The notes under the pieces are model-generated. The model made no database searches. It was not told the DNA's origin and saw nothing but the letters and a program-made list of their open reading frames with translations. Below are positions 24,841 through 37,664 of a DNA stretch of 64,000 nucleotides, piece after piece. The DNA comes from Sophora flavescens. Lineage: Eukaryota > Streptophyta > Magnoliopsida > Fabales > Fabaceae. A program made the translations under genes and the position numbers. The stretch spans positions 214,132,667 through 214,196,666 of the forward strand of contig CM061063.1 in the NCBI GenBank assembly GCA_030762895.1. The letters are read 5' to 3'. Numbering within the stretch: position 1 is the first letter of the stretch; every line of letters begins with the position of its first letter.

Positions 24841-25222
24841 TCCCACATTCATTTGATAAAAATTCATTTGTTGTGGGTGTTGGGCATTGAACCAAAAATC
24901 ACCATAAACATATAGTGAATGACCTCAAATCTTCTGAAAAGTCATATACTAATGAAAGGAATGTGAGGGAATTCAATAGATGCATTCAAATCCTTGAGTC
25001 AGAAGACCAAAAGTGACATCCATTCAAGGCAACCACTTAAGGTCCATGAGCTAGTGTAACCTTCTACCCTTAGCTCTACTGTCGAGTCAGAAGATGAATT
25101 TGATATTGAAGACATCTCAAAAGGAGAAGATGAGCTCTCTCTCATATCAAGAAGAGTGCAGAGACTCGAAAAAGAAGATGTAGAGGAAAAACCTTCTCTA
25201 CCAGAAAAGATACTCAAGAGAC
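24841..25222. other. Unassigned region
   Basis: Contains a serine/glutamate-rich stretch (25000-25215) open on both strands, but no recognisable domain. Confidence 0.25.
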
Positions 25223-25225
25223 TAA

Positions 25226-25522
25226 GCGTATGTTTGGTTTATTTCTTGTTTCCTGTTTTCATTTCCTAATTTTATCAATACTTACTACAAAAATAATAAT
25301 TATAAAATTGTCAAATTAATTTCATTATGTTTCCTGTTTCCAAAGATTTATACAAGAAACATTGAAAATAATTTTTTATTTGTTTTCACTATTTCATGTA
25401 CAAATATTTGGAAACAAGAAACAGAATGAAAACAAAGTAACAACTTTATAATTATTTTTGTTGTAATTATCTTTGAAATCAGGAAATGAAAACAAAAAAC
25501 AAGAGACAAACTAAACAGGCCC
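25226..25522. mobile_element. MITE-like inverted-repeat element, 297 bp
   Basis: Ends GCGTATGTTTGGTTT and (complement) GGGCCTGTTTAGTTT, flanked by TAA at 25223-25225 and 25523-25525. Much of its length is inverted-repeat. A 3-bp TAA duplication fits Tourist-like (PIF/Harbinger) MITEs. Related copies lie at 39581-40134. Confidence 0.65.
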
Positions 25523-26285
25523 TAAATGTAGCAGTAAGGGGAAAATCTTGTCTTATCGGGAGTTATAAGGTGGTCAAGATGGTTTGGAGGAGGGACATAG
25601 GGTTTGGTGAGACACCCTGTTGTGCCCCATTGTATTATTAAATTAAAACCTTATCAATTATTTACTTAATCACGTACTTAACGTTAATCATAATACAAAA
25701 ATATGAAGAAGTTAAAATCTTAATTAATAAACATATAACTTTTGAAAATTAACGTATCACACCTTATATAATAAATACATGCACACATAAGTCTTGCATC
25801 AGAGGTACCAAAACACTTTATGGTATCCATCCGTAGGATCCCTATCAGGTGTATAGTTATACAAACTGTTTATACTAGTGGAAAAAAAATGTCTTATAAG
25901 ACTCACTGGCCCTAAACTTACTACACTATATCTTTAGAATCTGTAGCTTGTCCTCCAACATCCAACTCCTCGGTAACGTATTCCTCAGCAACGTATTCCT
26001 CCAACGAGTCTTCTAACGTAATAAAGTATACATACACAAAAATACAAAAATAGGGAGATAAGAAACAGTTCTGTCATCATAAGCCGAAAATATTCATAGC
26101 ATATAATATAATAGCGGTCATAGACAAACAACACTCATCATTAACAATCATCTTTAACTCACACTACTTTCCTCTACCCTCAATCTCATGCAACTAATCT
26201 TTTATGCTGACGTGGCCACCACCAAACCTATCACACATCCCTTGCCCGCTGAGGGATGTTAGTCAGTCATCCAAGCGGTGCATCC

Positions 26286-26430
26286 CCATTAACCGGTGCA
26301 CACCCTCATCCATGGTGAGAATGCTCATACAAAGCAATGACACTATAGCTGCACAGCACAGTCGGTGCACATCCTGATTCTCTCTCAAGGATGCTCATGC
26401 AAAGCAATGACACTATAGCTGCACAATCTA
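26286..26430. repeat. 70-bp tandem repeat in LTR D
   Basis: Two units with period 70 share AAAGCAATGACACTATAGCT and a GGTGCACA block. The complement of its core, TTGCTTTGCATGAGCAT, is the core of the array in LTR C. Confidence 0.75.
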
Positions 26431-27776
26431 AAACTAAATTGGGACAGCTCCGTGAGAACTTTGGACCTCGTGTATTCCTAATACACGATTGTGAACAACC
26501 ATGCATATATATGAATCTCACTGACTCGCATCAATAACAACCTCATACCTCAAGCTTCCATCACAACCTCAACTCGTATTCTAGGTCACATCTTATCTAA
26601 AAAATAATCACTTTAATCTAGACACCTCGAAGTCATATTCAATCCCTCACCCAAATAAAGTATCTCCAAACAACACATATCTTTTCTTAAAAACCAACTA
26701 AGCAATTTATCAAACCAGGCAGATCATGCATAATACAATACTCAATGAAATATTCAAACATCAAAATAAAACGTCACATGCAGTAGAATACCTCAACCAG
26801 CGTATCACAAACAATCAATAATAAATAATTCAGACATCCTCAATAATATAAAATTAACCTAAGGCGATAAACCTACAATTCCCAAATCGTCATTGGTATT
26901 ACGGAAAAGTTTCTAGTACGATTTTGGTATTGTCGATTACTCGACCACTAGTAGGGTTTAGGTCACCCTACACCATTATTATAAATTATATACTACTTAT
27001 CCGTTCCGACGATGGAATAGTTATTTCTCCCACCTAAGTTAACACCGGAAACATGAAGTTGAAGCTCCTCGTTATCACGCTACAAGTTACCAAATCCATC
27101 TTCAATCAAATCAATGATAAAACAAGTTAATCAAACAAAACTCATCTATGTCTAATTATGCTAGGTTCGGTCATTCCATTCAAAATAGGGCTAGGATCAT
27201 TTTCTCAATTTCATCTTTTGGATCCTAGTTACTAGAGTATTAACTTACATAAAACAAGTATTAAAATTCAAAAATATGAAACAAAATCCTCTAACCTCTA
27301 GGGTTAGGGTTTCGGTCATACATAGTAAAATTGGCTTGAAATTCTTTTTGCTCACATGCTCTTGGATCTAGAACCTACACACCTTAGATAGTTCATATAA
27401 ATCATGATCTAGTTAAAGATTGAAAAAAACTTATTTTGTTCATATGAACACAAATTCAGCCAAGACTAGAAAATAGGGTTAGGAATTTCTTTTGATTTCA
27501 AACTCTTAGATTTAGGACATAGAAACCCTAGATAGCTTAAAACTAACCTCATCTAAGTTAAAAGTTGAACAAAATCTCATTTGCTCACATATGCATAGAT
27601 TCGACCTTAACAAGAAAAATAGGAAAGAAAATGCTTTTGCTTACATGCTCTTAGATGATGATAGTATGAGACATATCAAGATCATAGAAATTGGTTTCAC
27701 ATTAAAATGATTTTTCTACAATTTTCTAGAATTATTTGAAGTCCTAGATCTAAGAATGAAAATTCATGAAATAGTT

Positions 27777-30700
27777 TGTAACACCCCGATTTTCGCTGCT
27801 TTGTAATATCGGTAATAAATATATAAATATATATTTTTATCCGAGACTTAGAAAATGATTTTGGATAAACCAAGGTCATTTCCTTGTTATACTTATTTTC
27901 ATAAGGTTACGGGAAAGTTTTTGGTTGAAAACTCAGACGGAAGCCGGTCTGCTGTTTTCTGTGTTTTCACTGATAGTAAAAGTTTACTGCTCAGAAGAAC
28001 TAATTTTGAGTCGTGAACGAGATGAAAAATGTTTTTATCGTATTTACTACGATACTGGAAGTTTTGAAAATTTTGGTAAAAAAATTAAAATATTATATTT
28101 GTTGCGGGCGTATACGTCGAGATGTCTCTAGGAAAAGCTTACGCCAGATGAATCGAGAAGTCGGCAACGTAGCAGAGATGTTAGATTGACCGACTTGACG
28201 AGCATTTATGACGAGTTTATCCGTATCATAATGTCCATAATGGCACATTTATGACAAAGTTAATTTTTCCTATGAAATGACAAAATTGCCCTTGTCTTTT
28301 TATGACAATTTCAAACAAATGCCATTGGAAAAAGTTGACCAACCCTTGACCAACCCCCACGGCTCCAATGCCTTCTTCATTAAGTTTGGTTTCTTCTTCC
28401 TTTAAATAGGTTGTCTTCTTCATTAAGCCATTTTTCCATTTTCATGTTCTTTTCTCCAAAGAGTTCATAATTCGTCAGATTTTGATTGGCAATTCTGACC
28501 ATTTTCTATTCTGAATCTCGAAAAACTTTCAACATAAAAGTTGTTCATCTTTCTCTCTTCTTTCCAAAGACATAAAGATCATCCAAAACGGACAAGTATG
28601 TTGAGAGATCCACCCAAAATACTAAAACTGTTCTAAACCCTAACTATGTTCATCTTCTTCCTTAAGTTTCTCAAGAACACCATAAGAAACCTTGAAGAAC
28701 ATCATCCAAATCTTGATTTCATTGAATCATCAAGAGTTAAAAACTTCTTCTCTTGACATTTGAATCATTTCTCTTCACAACTTTTGTAGATTCATGGCTA
28801 AGATTCATATGTTCTTCATTTGTTCAAAGTTCATGGAGCTAGATTCAAAAATTCATAACTAATTCTAGAAAAATCCTTTTGACATGAAACCAATTGCTAT
28901 GATCTTATAATCATATCTATTTTCATAATCTAGAAGCACAAGATCATGTGAAATTTCTTTCCCTAATTTCTGGTCATGGCCGAATCTAGGTCAAATTTGT
29001 GTTCTTAGGTTTTGTTTCATTTTCATGTCTTGATTCATGATTCAATCCTTTTGTATCTTGCAAGTTCTTGTATTCAAGTATATAGAAGATCAAAAAAATC
29101 AAACTTTAACCTATTGATCTCATCAAAACCGAAACCCTAGGTTTGTGTACTTAAGGGTTTTGTGATTCAAAAGTTGTTTGTAACACTTGAATCAAACTCT
29201 AAGTTTTGTATATTGATTAAATCCCAAAAGTTGATGAAATTTTAAAACTTCTAGCCTATGGATCTTGAGAAAACCGAACCCTAGTTCTTAGAACTAGATG
29301 AGTTTAGTTCATGTTCTTGATTCATAATCATGGTTAAAGTGTCTAATCATGTTTAAGTAACTTATGGATCATTAATCCTTAAGTTAACCAAATTTTAATT
29401 TTCCTAACCTAGAAAATTGGTTAAAGCCGAACCCTAACCTCCATGAGCCAAGTGTATTGTTGTTTAATTTGATTTATTTTGGTTGTAATTCGTTTGAAGG
29501 AAACAACTGAGTTAGCTGATTTACGCTGACGGAGAGAAATCGGATCGAGATCAGGAGACTAACAGAAACTGTAGTTAAATCTTCAAGAGGTAAGGGGGGT
29601 ATGCCTGAGGAGTTTAAGATAATCTCATGTTTGTTTGTGGAGTCATTTATTAACTTTCTGTAGAAAATATTTTATTATATTGTACTGTTTACTATTAATT
29701 GTTAGATTGATGTGTTGTTTATTTGAGTAATTGAATTGATGTGATGTGTGAATTTACATGATTATAATTATTTGTTTATATTATAATTGTGATGCATGTC
29801 ATGAATTGATATATGCCATGCTATTATGTGATTGGAATTTATCTGCTGTTGAGTGTTGGACTGAGTAACCTGACATTGGTCAGTGTTAAAATTTTTAATT
29901 AAGGATAAAAAACCTTAATAAGCTTGGATAATTAATCAGAGGGATTAATTTGGGAGATTTTGAGAAAAATGAAAAAAATTATTATTTTAATAATATTTTG
30001 TGGAAACAGTGTAAATAAGCCATAGTAAGGGCAAAACCGTGAAATTTTTCACAGGCTCTAATTTTTATATAATAAATTCAATTTTATTATAAAATGTTAT
30101 TTAAAGTGATTAAGTTCCAAAAATAATATTTACAGCAGTCAGAACAATTTCTTCTGACAGAGAAGTGATATTAGTTATTTAATATTATTTAATTAATATC
30201 ATTTATTTAATATTAAATATTTAATTATTTAAATTTTTCAAAATTTATTTATTTAATATTTTTATTTATTTTTGTTTTGTTAACCTTTATTGAAAATTAT
30301 TTCTTAAAGTGAAATAATTAGAAATCAAAGGAAATTATAAGTGATTTTTGAAATTTATTAACGTTTTAACAGAAAAGAATTTATGTAACAATGTTTTTAT
30401 TCAGTGAAAGTATTCCGTTAAACTTGGATGAGTTTTCAAAGCTTGGTTTTGTTTTACACTGAGCAAAATGTTTTATAAGCAGATAAATGAGCCTAGAACC
30501 GATACGTCGGGATTCTAGTGTTGTATGGACACGTAGATCAAGGATCTGTGTCATGGGACGGAGTGTCCTGCAAGTTTTGTTTTTGGACCGTGTGTCCTAA
30601 GTTGATGTGGAAAGTGTGAATTCCATATCCGCGAGCCTAAAACTGGTGCATCGGTTTAAGGGCATCGTGATTGAGCATTCGGACTGTATGTCCTATGTTG

Positions 30701-32289
30701 AGGTTAAAAGATTTGGACTATGTGTGTCCTGTATTTGTTTTAAAGTGAAAAGTCTTAATTAAAAGAATTAAGCATGGTCGTTAAGCTTTGTGCTTCGACG
30801 AGGAAAGATTATTACGACAAAGAAAACAAATGAGAATAAAAGTTTTTCTCATGCATTCAATGGCAATTGTGTCATGTAAATGGCATTGAATCCAGAGTGG
30901 ATCAATGTATATGACAGACGTGTCAGGTGGTGATGATCATTGAGGTCCGGAGTGGATCAATGTATCTTTTATAGGACTTTGTGTCCAAATTGATAGGACT
31001 TTGTGTCCAGATTGAATATATGTGCCGCTATTTCCTAACTGGAATGGGGGAATAGTGTCATTGCTTTGCATGAGCATCCTAACGGGAATGGGGATGTGCA
31101 CAATTGTGTCGTTGCTTTGCATGAGCATCCTAACGGGAATGGGGATGTGCACAATTGCATGAGCATCCTAACGGGAATGGGGATGTGCACAATTGTGTTA
31201 GGTGCTGGCATGAACATCCTATCGGGAATGGGGATGTGCACCATTTATTTTCTTGGGCATTGTTTTGTTCGTTTTTACAATGCGCCATGTGCGAGCCTGA
31301 TCAGCTTGAAACGAAACAGAAAGTTGTGGGATCTCCGGAGATTAGGTATCAAAATAGAGTTGAATATTGAAGTGTCATGCATTTTTATAAAATGACGATG
31401 ACTGTCGGGTATGATACCCTGTGAAATAAATCATTCTGTTATTTTAAGTTAATTTTATTATGTTGTGAATATTTGGTATTTGCTATTTGAGAGTCGTGCA
31501 TGGGGTTGTCTTATTAAAACTCATATATTGGAAACTCACCCTTACAAACATATCAGGTTTATTTTAAACTAAGGTAGTACTTCGGTACACTAGTACGGAT
31601 GAAGCAAAGGAATTCACTAAGTCGTTCGAGGACTTAACTACTAGATGCTTGAAGAGGTATGCGTCGGTGGAAATGTCACGAAGATAATAATTCAGGATTT
31701 ACATCAAGTACGTACCAGACTTTGATCGTGGAGACATCTTTATCGCCTCTCTGATTTCTTACCGATTTTCTGGTAAATTAGGAGTTCATATGTTTTGATA
31801 CTTCCATAGTTCCGGAAGTAGAGGTATCCTCACCGGATATTTCGATGGGTTGGGAAAAACTATGGTGGTCTTCCCAACCGTGATTATTAGTACTGACCAG
31901 CTATAGGACTTCTGGGTATCTTATAAAGTAGTGGTACTTGGTTAGTCTGGACGTTTGATTATTGAAAGTCATTCTTTTGAGTTGTAATTCCAGATTACCA
32001 CTACGTTACAATTACTACTTTATTTTCTTATGTTAAGTCTTTTGGAGATGACCTGTTATGTGAAGGTCTACGTGTAAAATTCTCATGATACTTATTTATA
32101 TTATGTTAATGGTGTTGGATTATATATATGGAGTAAAAGAAAAAGAAAAAATTTTATCACTAATTTTGAAAGGGATTAATAACTAGAAAATTATATTTTC
32201 CGAAAGCAACCAGCAAAACTATTTTATTGAATGTATTTCCGCAATAAGTTACGTAAATGTGATAACCTGAAAAAAAAAGGGGTGTCGTA
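27777..32289 (+). mobile_element. Solo LTR C (4513 bp), same family as A
   Basis: Starts TGTAACACCCCG and ends GGGGTGTCGTA, flanked by tagtt at 27772-27776 and 32290-32294. The terminal CA has become TA, a likely cytosine-deamination change. It is the same family as A, in opposite orientation. No primer site or protein frame was found, and it lies within LTR D. Confidence 0.87.
31058..31245. repeat. Tandem array in LTR C
   Basis: Four units with GCATGAGCATCCTAACGGG-AATGGGGATGTGCACAATTG. The first two are 51 bp apart and the later ones are shorter by loss of the TTGCTTTG part. Several spurious reading frames on both strands arise from it. Confidence 0.85.
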
Positions 32290-33461
32290 TAGTTGATGAA
32301 AATGAATATTGATGGAAGATTAATGAAGTTAAGATGATTAGGAATAGGTTCCTCACCCTAGAATGAAGAAGTTTGATGAGGAACTTGAAGAAGAAACGAA
32401 GAATTATGCTGAACTTAGGAAAGAACACTATGATGTTCTTAGTGTTTTGTGAGCAAAATGACTTAGGAAGAAAATGATGTCTAAGTGTGTGAGTGGGGGG
32501 TTTGGGCCGTGATTTTTAGTGAGGGAGTGAAGGGAGGAGTTGTTTAATGTTAAAATGGAATCAATGTTAAGTTAATTGACATAGGTTAAGTTAGAAAATA
32601 ATATAATAACTTAACTATGGCTATAATAACTTAACTATAGTTAAAAGTAATCATGGTTAAGTTAAAAATATGTGGTTGAGAGTGAAGGAGGTGTTGTTGA
32701 TTTTGGACCACAAATGAGGAGGAAGAAACCAAATTGGCCTTGTCTTGCCTTAACCACGGTTAAAACTAACTAGGATAGGTTAGGTTACGATTAAGGACAT
32801 TTTGGTTATTTCACTTAAAATTACACTTAATGCTTCATAAATGCTTGGTGAGTCATGGTGGTGACTCACCCCATGACTCAGCTCTTCCGGTGTCCGGTTC
32901 TGTCTCTGCAGTTCCGTTTCTGATTCCGTCGGTTTCCCGATTTAGGTTTTACACCCGGATAAAAACATAATATTTAGTTTTCGATTGAAAATTTTCAAAA
33001 TAACCAAACTCGTTGGAAATATGATTTAAACCTAAACCATTTCGTTTATGAGTCAAAATTAGGTTTTCTGATCAGTAAAATCTTACTGTCAGTGAAAACG
33101 CAAACCATTTTACGTTCGAACTTTCACCAAAATTCGTCTGAATAAACATAGTATTTTATTTTTGATCAGAAATTTGGAAAGTAGAATTCCTCACGTACAT
33201 AATATAAAAATTTATAAATTTTCAGTTTCGGATCAAATTAGGGTTTTCTGCCAGTATAAAATTATACTGTCAGTTAAAAACACAGACCAGTTTCCGTCTG
33301 AGTTTTAAACCCAAAATTTCACCGTGACCTTCTACCATAAGATAGAGTATGAATATGATTTTGTTTTATCCAAAATCATTTTCTTGGTCTCAGCTCAAGA
33401 TATAATTAAATATATTTTTACTGATAACACAACGTAATTAAAAACATGTTGTTACATTTGG

Positions 33462-33540
33462 AGTGATAAAAAGGTCATAGGTTCAACTCCCCCACTAACA
33501 TAACACACTAATTACTAACATTTGTCTATAAAAAAAATCT
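33462..33540 (+). other. Possible SINE 3' part split by LTR D
   Basis: GGTTCAACTCC near 33482 resembles a Pol III B box, and an A-rich tail follows at 33528. GGTCAAGATGG at 25572, on the far side of LTR D, could be the matching A box. The match is loose and no target duplication was found. Confidence 0.25.
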
Positions 33541-33584
33541 AGTCATATCAAACCAGAGTGTCCCTTATTATTAGAGAATATCAC

Positions 33585-33840
33585 AAAGAAGACTTTCAAG
33601 AAGAAGGTAACGATGACAACATGGAAAGACCTTGATAAAGCCTTATCAAACGATGAAGGAGATTATGCAACCAATCCTTGTCTGATGTCAAATGGATATT
33701 CATCCGATGAAGAGGACTCTCTACTTAAAAAAGGAAGAAATAAAATTAGTTCCTAGATAGTGGTTGCTCAATGCACATTACAGAAAACAAAAAAACAAAT
33801 TTTTGTCATGTGAAGAAAAAGATGAGGGACCGTAAGTCCA
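33585..33840 (+). pseudogene. Copia gag-protease debris
   Basis: A frame with TFKKKVTMTTWKDLDKALS and ATNPCLMSNGYSSDEEDS matches the variable middle of Ty1/copia Gag. It ends in a stop. In another frame FLDSGCSMHITENK follows, the copia protease active-site segment. The zinc knuckle expected between them is missing. The fragment is old and cannot be functional. Confidence 0.7.
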
Positions 33841-34499
33841 ATTTTGCTCAAATAAATGATGTTTATTTTGTTAAGAGTTAAATTACAACCTTTCAAATTA
33901 CAGAAGACCATGTCCACTGATACAAAAACAAGAAGACAACCACCATTGAGACCTGCCATTTAAATTCACCATTAAAAGCTGCAGGTTTAACAACCATTGA
34001 GAATTTTAGACCTCTAGTATCAAGTTCACCACTTAGAACTCCCACTGCAACAGCAACATCAACTGGCACTACACCTACCCCTTATTTGAGAGCAAATTAT
34101 CCCACTCCAATTGCAATTTCCCCTTCACCTGCCACTGCAACTCCAACTCCATCCCATACCACACTACAAGACCTGCTCCATCACCCCCTGATACCGTTAT
34201 TGCAAAAACTATGGCAGCACCAAGTAATGCTACTCAGGAAAAGTTCACTGGGTTCATGAAGGCATATCAATGGATGGAAGCAATAGTATGTCGCTATCAA
34301 TTGAAAGAAGTGTGTTAAATGACACATAGCATAGTGATAATCTATTTATACACTAGAAGAATTAATTACAATTGTGATAATTACAACCACGTCAACTCTA
34401 GACCTCAACCACAAATCTTTCGAACCAAAGAAACAGAAATGAAGTCCTTGTGATCTATCAAGTATTTTGCATAGTGTAATATGGGGTAGTAATGTACAT
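33841..34499. other. Unassigned region
   Basis: Pro/Thr-rich translation around 34020-34200 and a short frame (SNATQEKFTGFMKAYQWMEA) near 34220 were examined; no family is recognisable. Confidence 0.3.
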
Positions 34500-35033
34500 G
34501 GTGCTAGATTTGTTCTTTTGTGGAACAAATATATGTAAAGTTCCCTTTGCTTTTGTAATTATGGAACAGAAGTACACTTGTGGTATCTTTTTCATAAATG
34601 GTCTTCATAGAAAAATTGAAAAGGGAATGCAATATGCCTTAAATCAGAATTCTAGAAAAATAACCAGCCCTGAACTTGGAACCACATGCAAAATGGTCAG
34701 AATCGTATTTCAAACGTGAAAGCTAATCAGATTAACTTTTCCAAAACACACGTAAGCTATATTCCAACAGTGTTTCCAAGCACATCAATTGTAAGTTTCA
34801 GTTTGGTCCTAAAAATTTTGGTAGAGTACCTTTATTACTTTTTGCTAGTAAAATTATAATTTCAAAAGGTTTATACTTTTAATATGATTTAGTCCTTAGC
34901 AAATAATTTAATAAGGCCGAGTTTTGTTTTCAAATATTGAAGATGTTATAAAATTTCGTCCCAGCGGAAAGCAGGACTCAACATGTAATGACATCTTGCT
35001 GATGTATGTAAAATCACACAAGCAAAATCTAGC
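34500..35033. repeat. 0.5-kb direct repeat, copy 1
   Basis: Collinear with 36888-37385, with many substitutions. Shared blocks include TGCCTTAAATCAGAATTCTA, TTTCAAAAGGTTTAT and ATCTTGCTGATGTAT. The two copies bracket the NBS-LRR remnant. The origin (old transposon or segmental duplication) is not resolved. Confidence 0.7.
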
Positions 35034-35044
35034 ATTAAGTTCTC

Positions 35045-35790
35045 ATGTCAGTTGGAGATTCTTAGAATCACTTCTCATGTCAGTTGAAGATCTAACAGCC
35101 TTGGAGACCTTAGATATAAAGCACATCAGTATATCTGGAAGGCAAAGAATCTTAGGCATCTTTACATGAATGAAGTTCATCATGACATGCACATTGAATT
35201 GAGATTTGGTGAATCTTTAACTAACCTTAAAACTTTTTGTGGGTTAATTATAAGAGCCAGAAGCCCTATAGCCAATGGCTTAAAGTTCTTGATCAATCTC
35301 ATAAAATTGGGACTCACATGCCACCTACAATCTCTAAGGCAAAGGACAGTCGATGAACATGGACTCATTTCAAACCTTGGATTCATTTGCTTGGTGCTAT
35401 AACAAAGCCTTTTGATGTAGAGGAGCATCCCAAAAACCTGGAGATACTTACTTTGTCAATGTCAGAACTAGAGGAGGATCCAATGCCAATTCTTGGGGCA
35501 TTGCTGCGACCGAAAATACCTAGGCTGTGTGGTCAATCTTATCATGGGAAACATATTATATGTTTTAGGTATGGGTTCCTTCTCTTTATGAGTTTTAAGT
35601 TATGGAAGCTGGAGAATTTGGTGAAATGGTTTGTGGGAGTAGGAGCAATGCTGCACTTATGCAACTAAAGATTAGATGCTGCAACAAACTTAACATAGTG
35701 AGTAGTGAGGGGGCTGCCAAGACTAACAGCCTTGAAAGAATTGAATTTGACAAAGATGCCAAAGGATTTTGTTGGAGATCTCAAAGCAAG
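35045..35790 (+). pseudogene. NBS-LRR disease-resistance gene, C-terminal LRR remnant
   Basis: Fragments in shifting frames carry LRR blocks of RPP13-like CC-NBS-LRR proteins: LTALETLDIKH, KAKNLRHLYMNEVHHDM, LKFLINLIKLGLTCHLQSL, ILTLSMSELEEDPMPILG, LRLCGQSY-type and LKLWKLENLVKWF, then LKIRCCNKLNIV. These proteins are intracellular immune receptors. No TIR, CC or NB-ARC part (P-loop, GLPL, MHD) is present and at least three frame changes occur, so it is a dead 3' fragment. Confidence 0.8.
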
Positions 35791-36887
35791 TCTAGAAGCC
35801 AGAGTATTTATCAAAAAAAAACAAATGGAAGTTTTCTTTTTTTCTTTTTGTGCTTTCTATATAACCCATTCCTGCTAGATTAAGCTTTTTTATTTTCTCC
35901 TAAACTTCAATGGGTTTCAGAATTGCTGATACGATTTTTATCTGTGAATTGTCGATGCAGGATGGTGTAGCAGAATGAAAATGGATTATTGCTATTAAGT
36001 TTTGAGCAGTGAGCTCTTATTTTCCATGTTACACAATTCTCCTAAGCAAGGACCCACCCCCAGTAAGCAAATTACTAAATGATGAGCAGGTTGAGCACAA
36101 ATTGGTGAAAATAGGAAGGAATGAATAGGCTTGGAAGAGATAGAGTGATAGACAGGAAATAACGAGTTACATATACTGCTGCTGCAGTAGATTTGTTTGT
36201 AAAGCAAGCAATGCATAAAAAACACGAGTGAAAAGGAAAAGAAAAGAAAAGGAGACAAATAAAGATAAAAAATTTGTATTATATCAAATAGATGAGAATG
36301 AATCAGTTCACCCAACAGTTCCAAAATATAGAGCAAAATGCAAACTAAACTAAAACAGTAACAAAGATGGAAAACCTTCCAGGACTATATTAAACAGTCT
36401 TATAAGTTAGGATTGTATCAAACATGCCAGACAATAACTCCTGGTCTATCAATGATTTCTATCAATTCTATAAGTTAGGCTATGCAGATTCCATTCCCAA
36501 TTATACCTCCAAGGAAATGAAAATAAGATCAAAAGTCACAATTACATATAATTTCAGTGATTTAATCCTGCCAAACCAACCTGATCCTTCCACAAGAAAA
36601 AAAAAAAACCTACCAGTTGAGCCATATAAAAAGAAAGAAGCTGGTTTTATGCTTAGATTTTTATTGAAGAACAGCACTTTTAATTACCTCCAAAACTACA
36701 CTTAGTGAGATTGTTAAAGATAATCAGACTGCCTATCCCTCTAAGCCAACATGGTTTAAAACTTTATTTTTTTATTATTAATTTTCTTGGAATTAAAACC
36801 AGATTTATCATTTCAGTTTACCACAAAAACTGCATATATACACAGTCACAAACAACTATAGAAGTGTTTCTTACAAAACTGTTCTGT
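35791..36887. other. Unassigned region
   Basis: Several short frames (for example 36424-36705) have no recognisable domain. The sequence is AT-rich. Confidence 0.3.
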
Positions 36888-37385
36888 TGTAACATTTACA
36901 GTTCTTTTGTGAAACAAACATAAATTTAGTACCTTTTTTTGGTAATTATAGAACACAAGTACACTTTTGATGTGTTTTATTTAAAATGCTCTTCATAGAG
37001 ATATAGGAAAGGGACCGCATTATGCCTTAAATCAGAATTCTAAAAGATAAAACAAATGCACCCTTAAACATGGGGATTATGGCATACCCAGAAGACAATC
37101 CTAAATATAAAAATCACTTTCAGAAATGTGACTTATACCTTAAGTTTGAGTTTGGTCCTAAATTTTTTATTAGAGTACCTTTGTTACTTTTTGTCAGTAT
37201 ATAATTATAATTTCAAAAGGTTTATTCTTTTAGAATGGTTCAGTCCTTAACAAACGATTTAACAAGACCAAGTTTTACTGTCCTTTTGGATGGTGAATAT
37301 GTTATAAAATGTCCTCCTGGTGGATAGCAAGACTCAGTATGTTGTAACGTCTTGCTGATGTATATAAAATCACACTAGCAACATG
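36888..37385. repeat. 0.5-kb direct repeat, copy 2
   Basis: Second copy of the sequence at 34500-35033. It ends about 280 bp downstream of the RPC6 stop codon. Confidence 0.7.
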
Positions 37386-37664
37386 CAAACAACCATGAGT
37401 CAAAACAAGAATTTTATACCCTTCAAGATATTTCGCTGCAATATCTTTATGTGTAAGCCAATATATATTTTCACACAGGGAAAGCAACCAAAAGATGCTG
37501 AAAACTGAAAAATGAAAAATGAGATAAGAACAAAGAAGGCATATATATATACAACTTGGATGTATCAATTTGAGTAACAAAACACCATAAAGACAATGGT
37601 TATAAGATGAAATTCAGAACCTGGGAGGGTCATATAAAAATTCAATAACTAGGCTATGATTCAT

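Larger units (their letters stand above)
25608..33456 (-). mobile_element. Solo LTR D (3.3 kb) interrupted by solo LTR C
   Basis: Starts TGAGACACCC on the plus strand and ends GTTGTTACA, flanked by tttgg at 25603-25607 and 33457-33461. Without LTR C (4513 bp plus 5-bp duplication) it is 3331 bp. It is a relative of LTR B in the same orientation: both share the tctctgcag/gattccgtcg block (32900 versus 17610) and ttttctgatcagtaaaatc (33065 versus 17770). No internal region was found. Confidence 0.87.

Noticed and set aside
30937..31395. Overlapping repetitive frames on both strands
   Set aside because: They arise from the tandem array in solo LTR C, and are open only because the unit length avoids stops.
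27777..32289. Complete retrotransposon instead of a solo LTR
   Set aside because: No primer site, polypurine tract, second LTR or coding domain was found between the termini. The similarity to LTR A over nearly its whole length fits one LTR.
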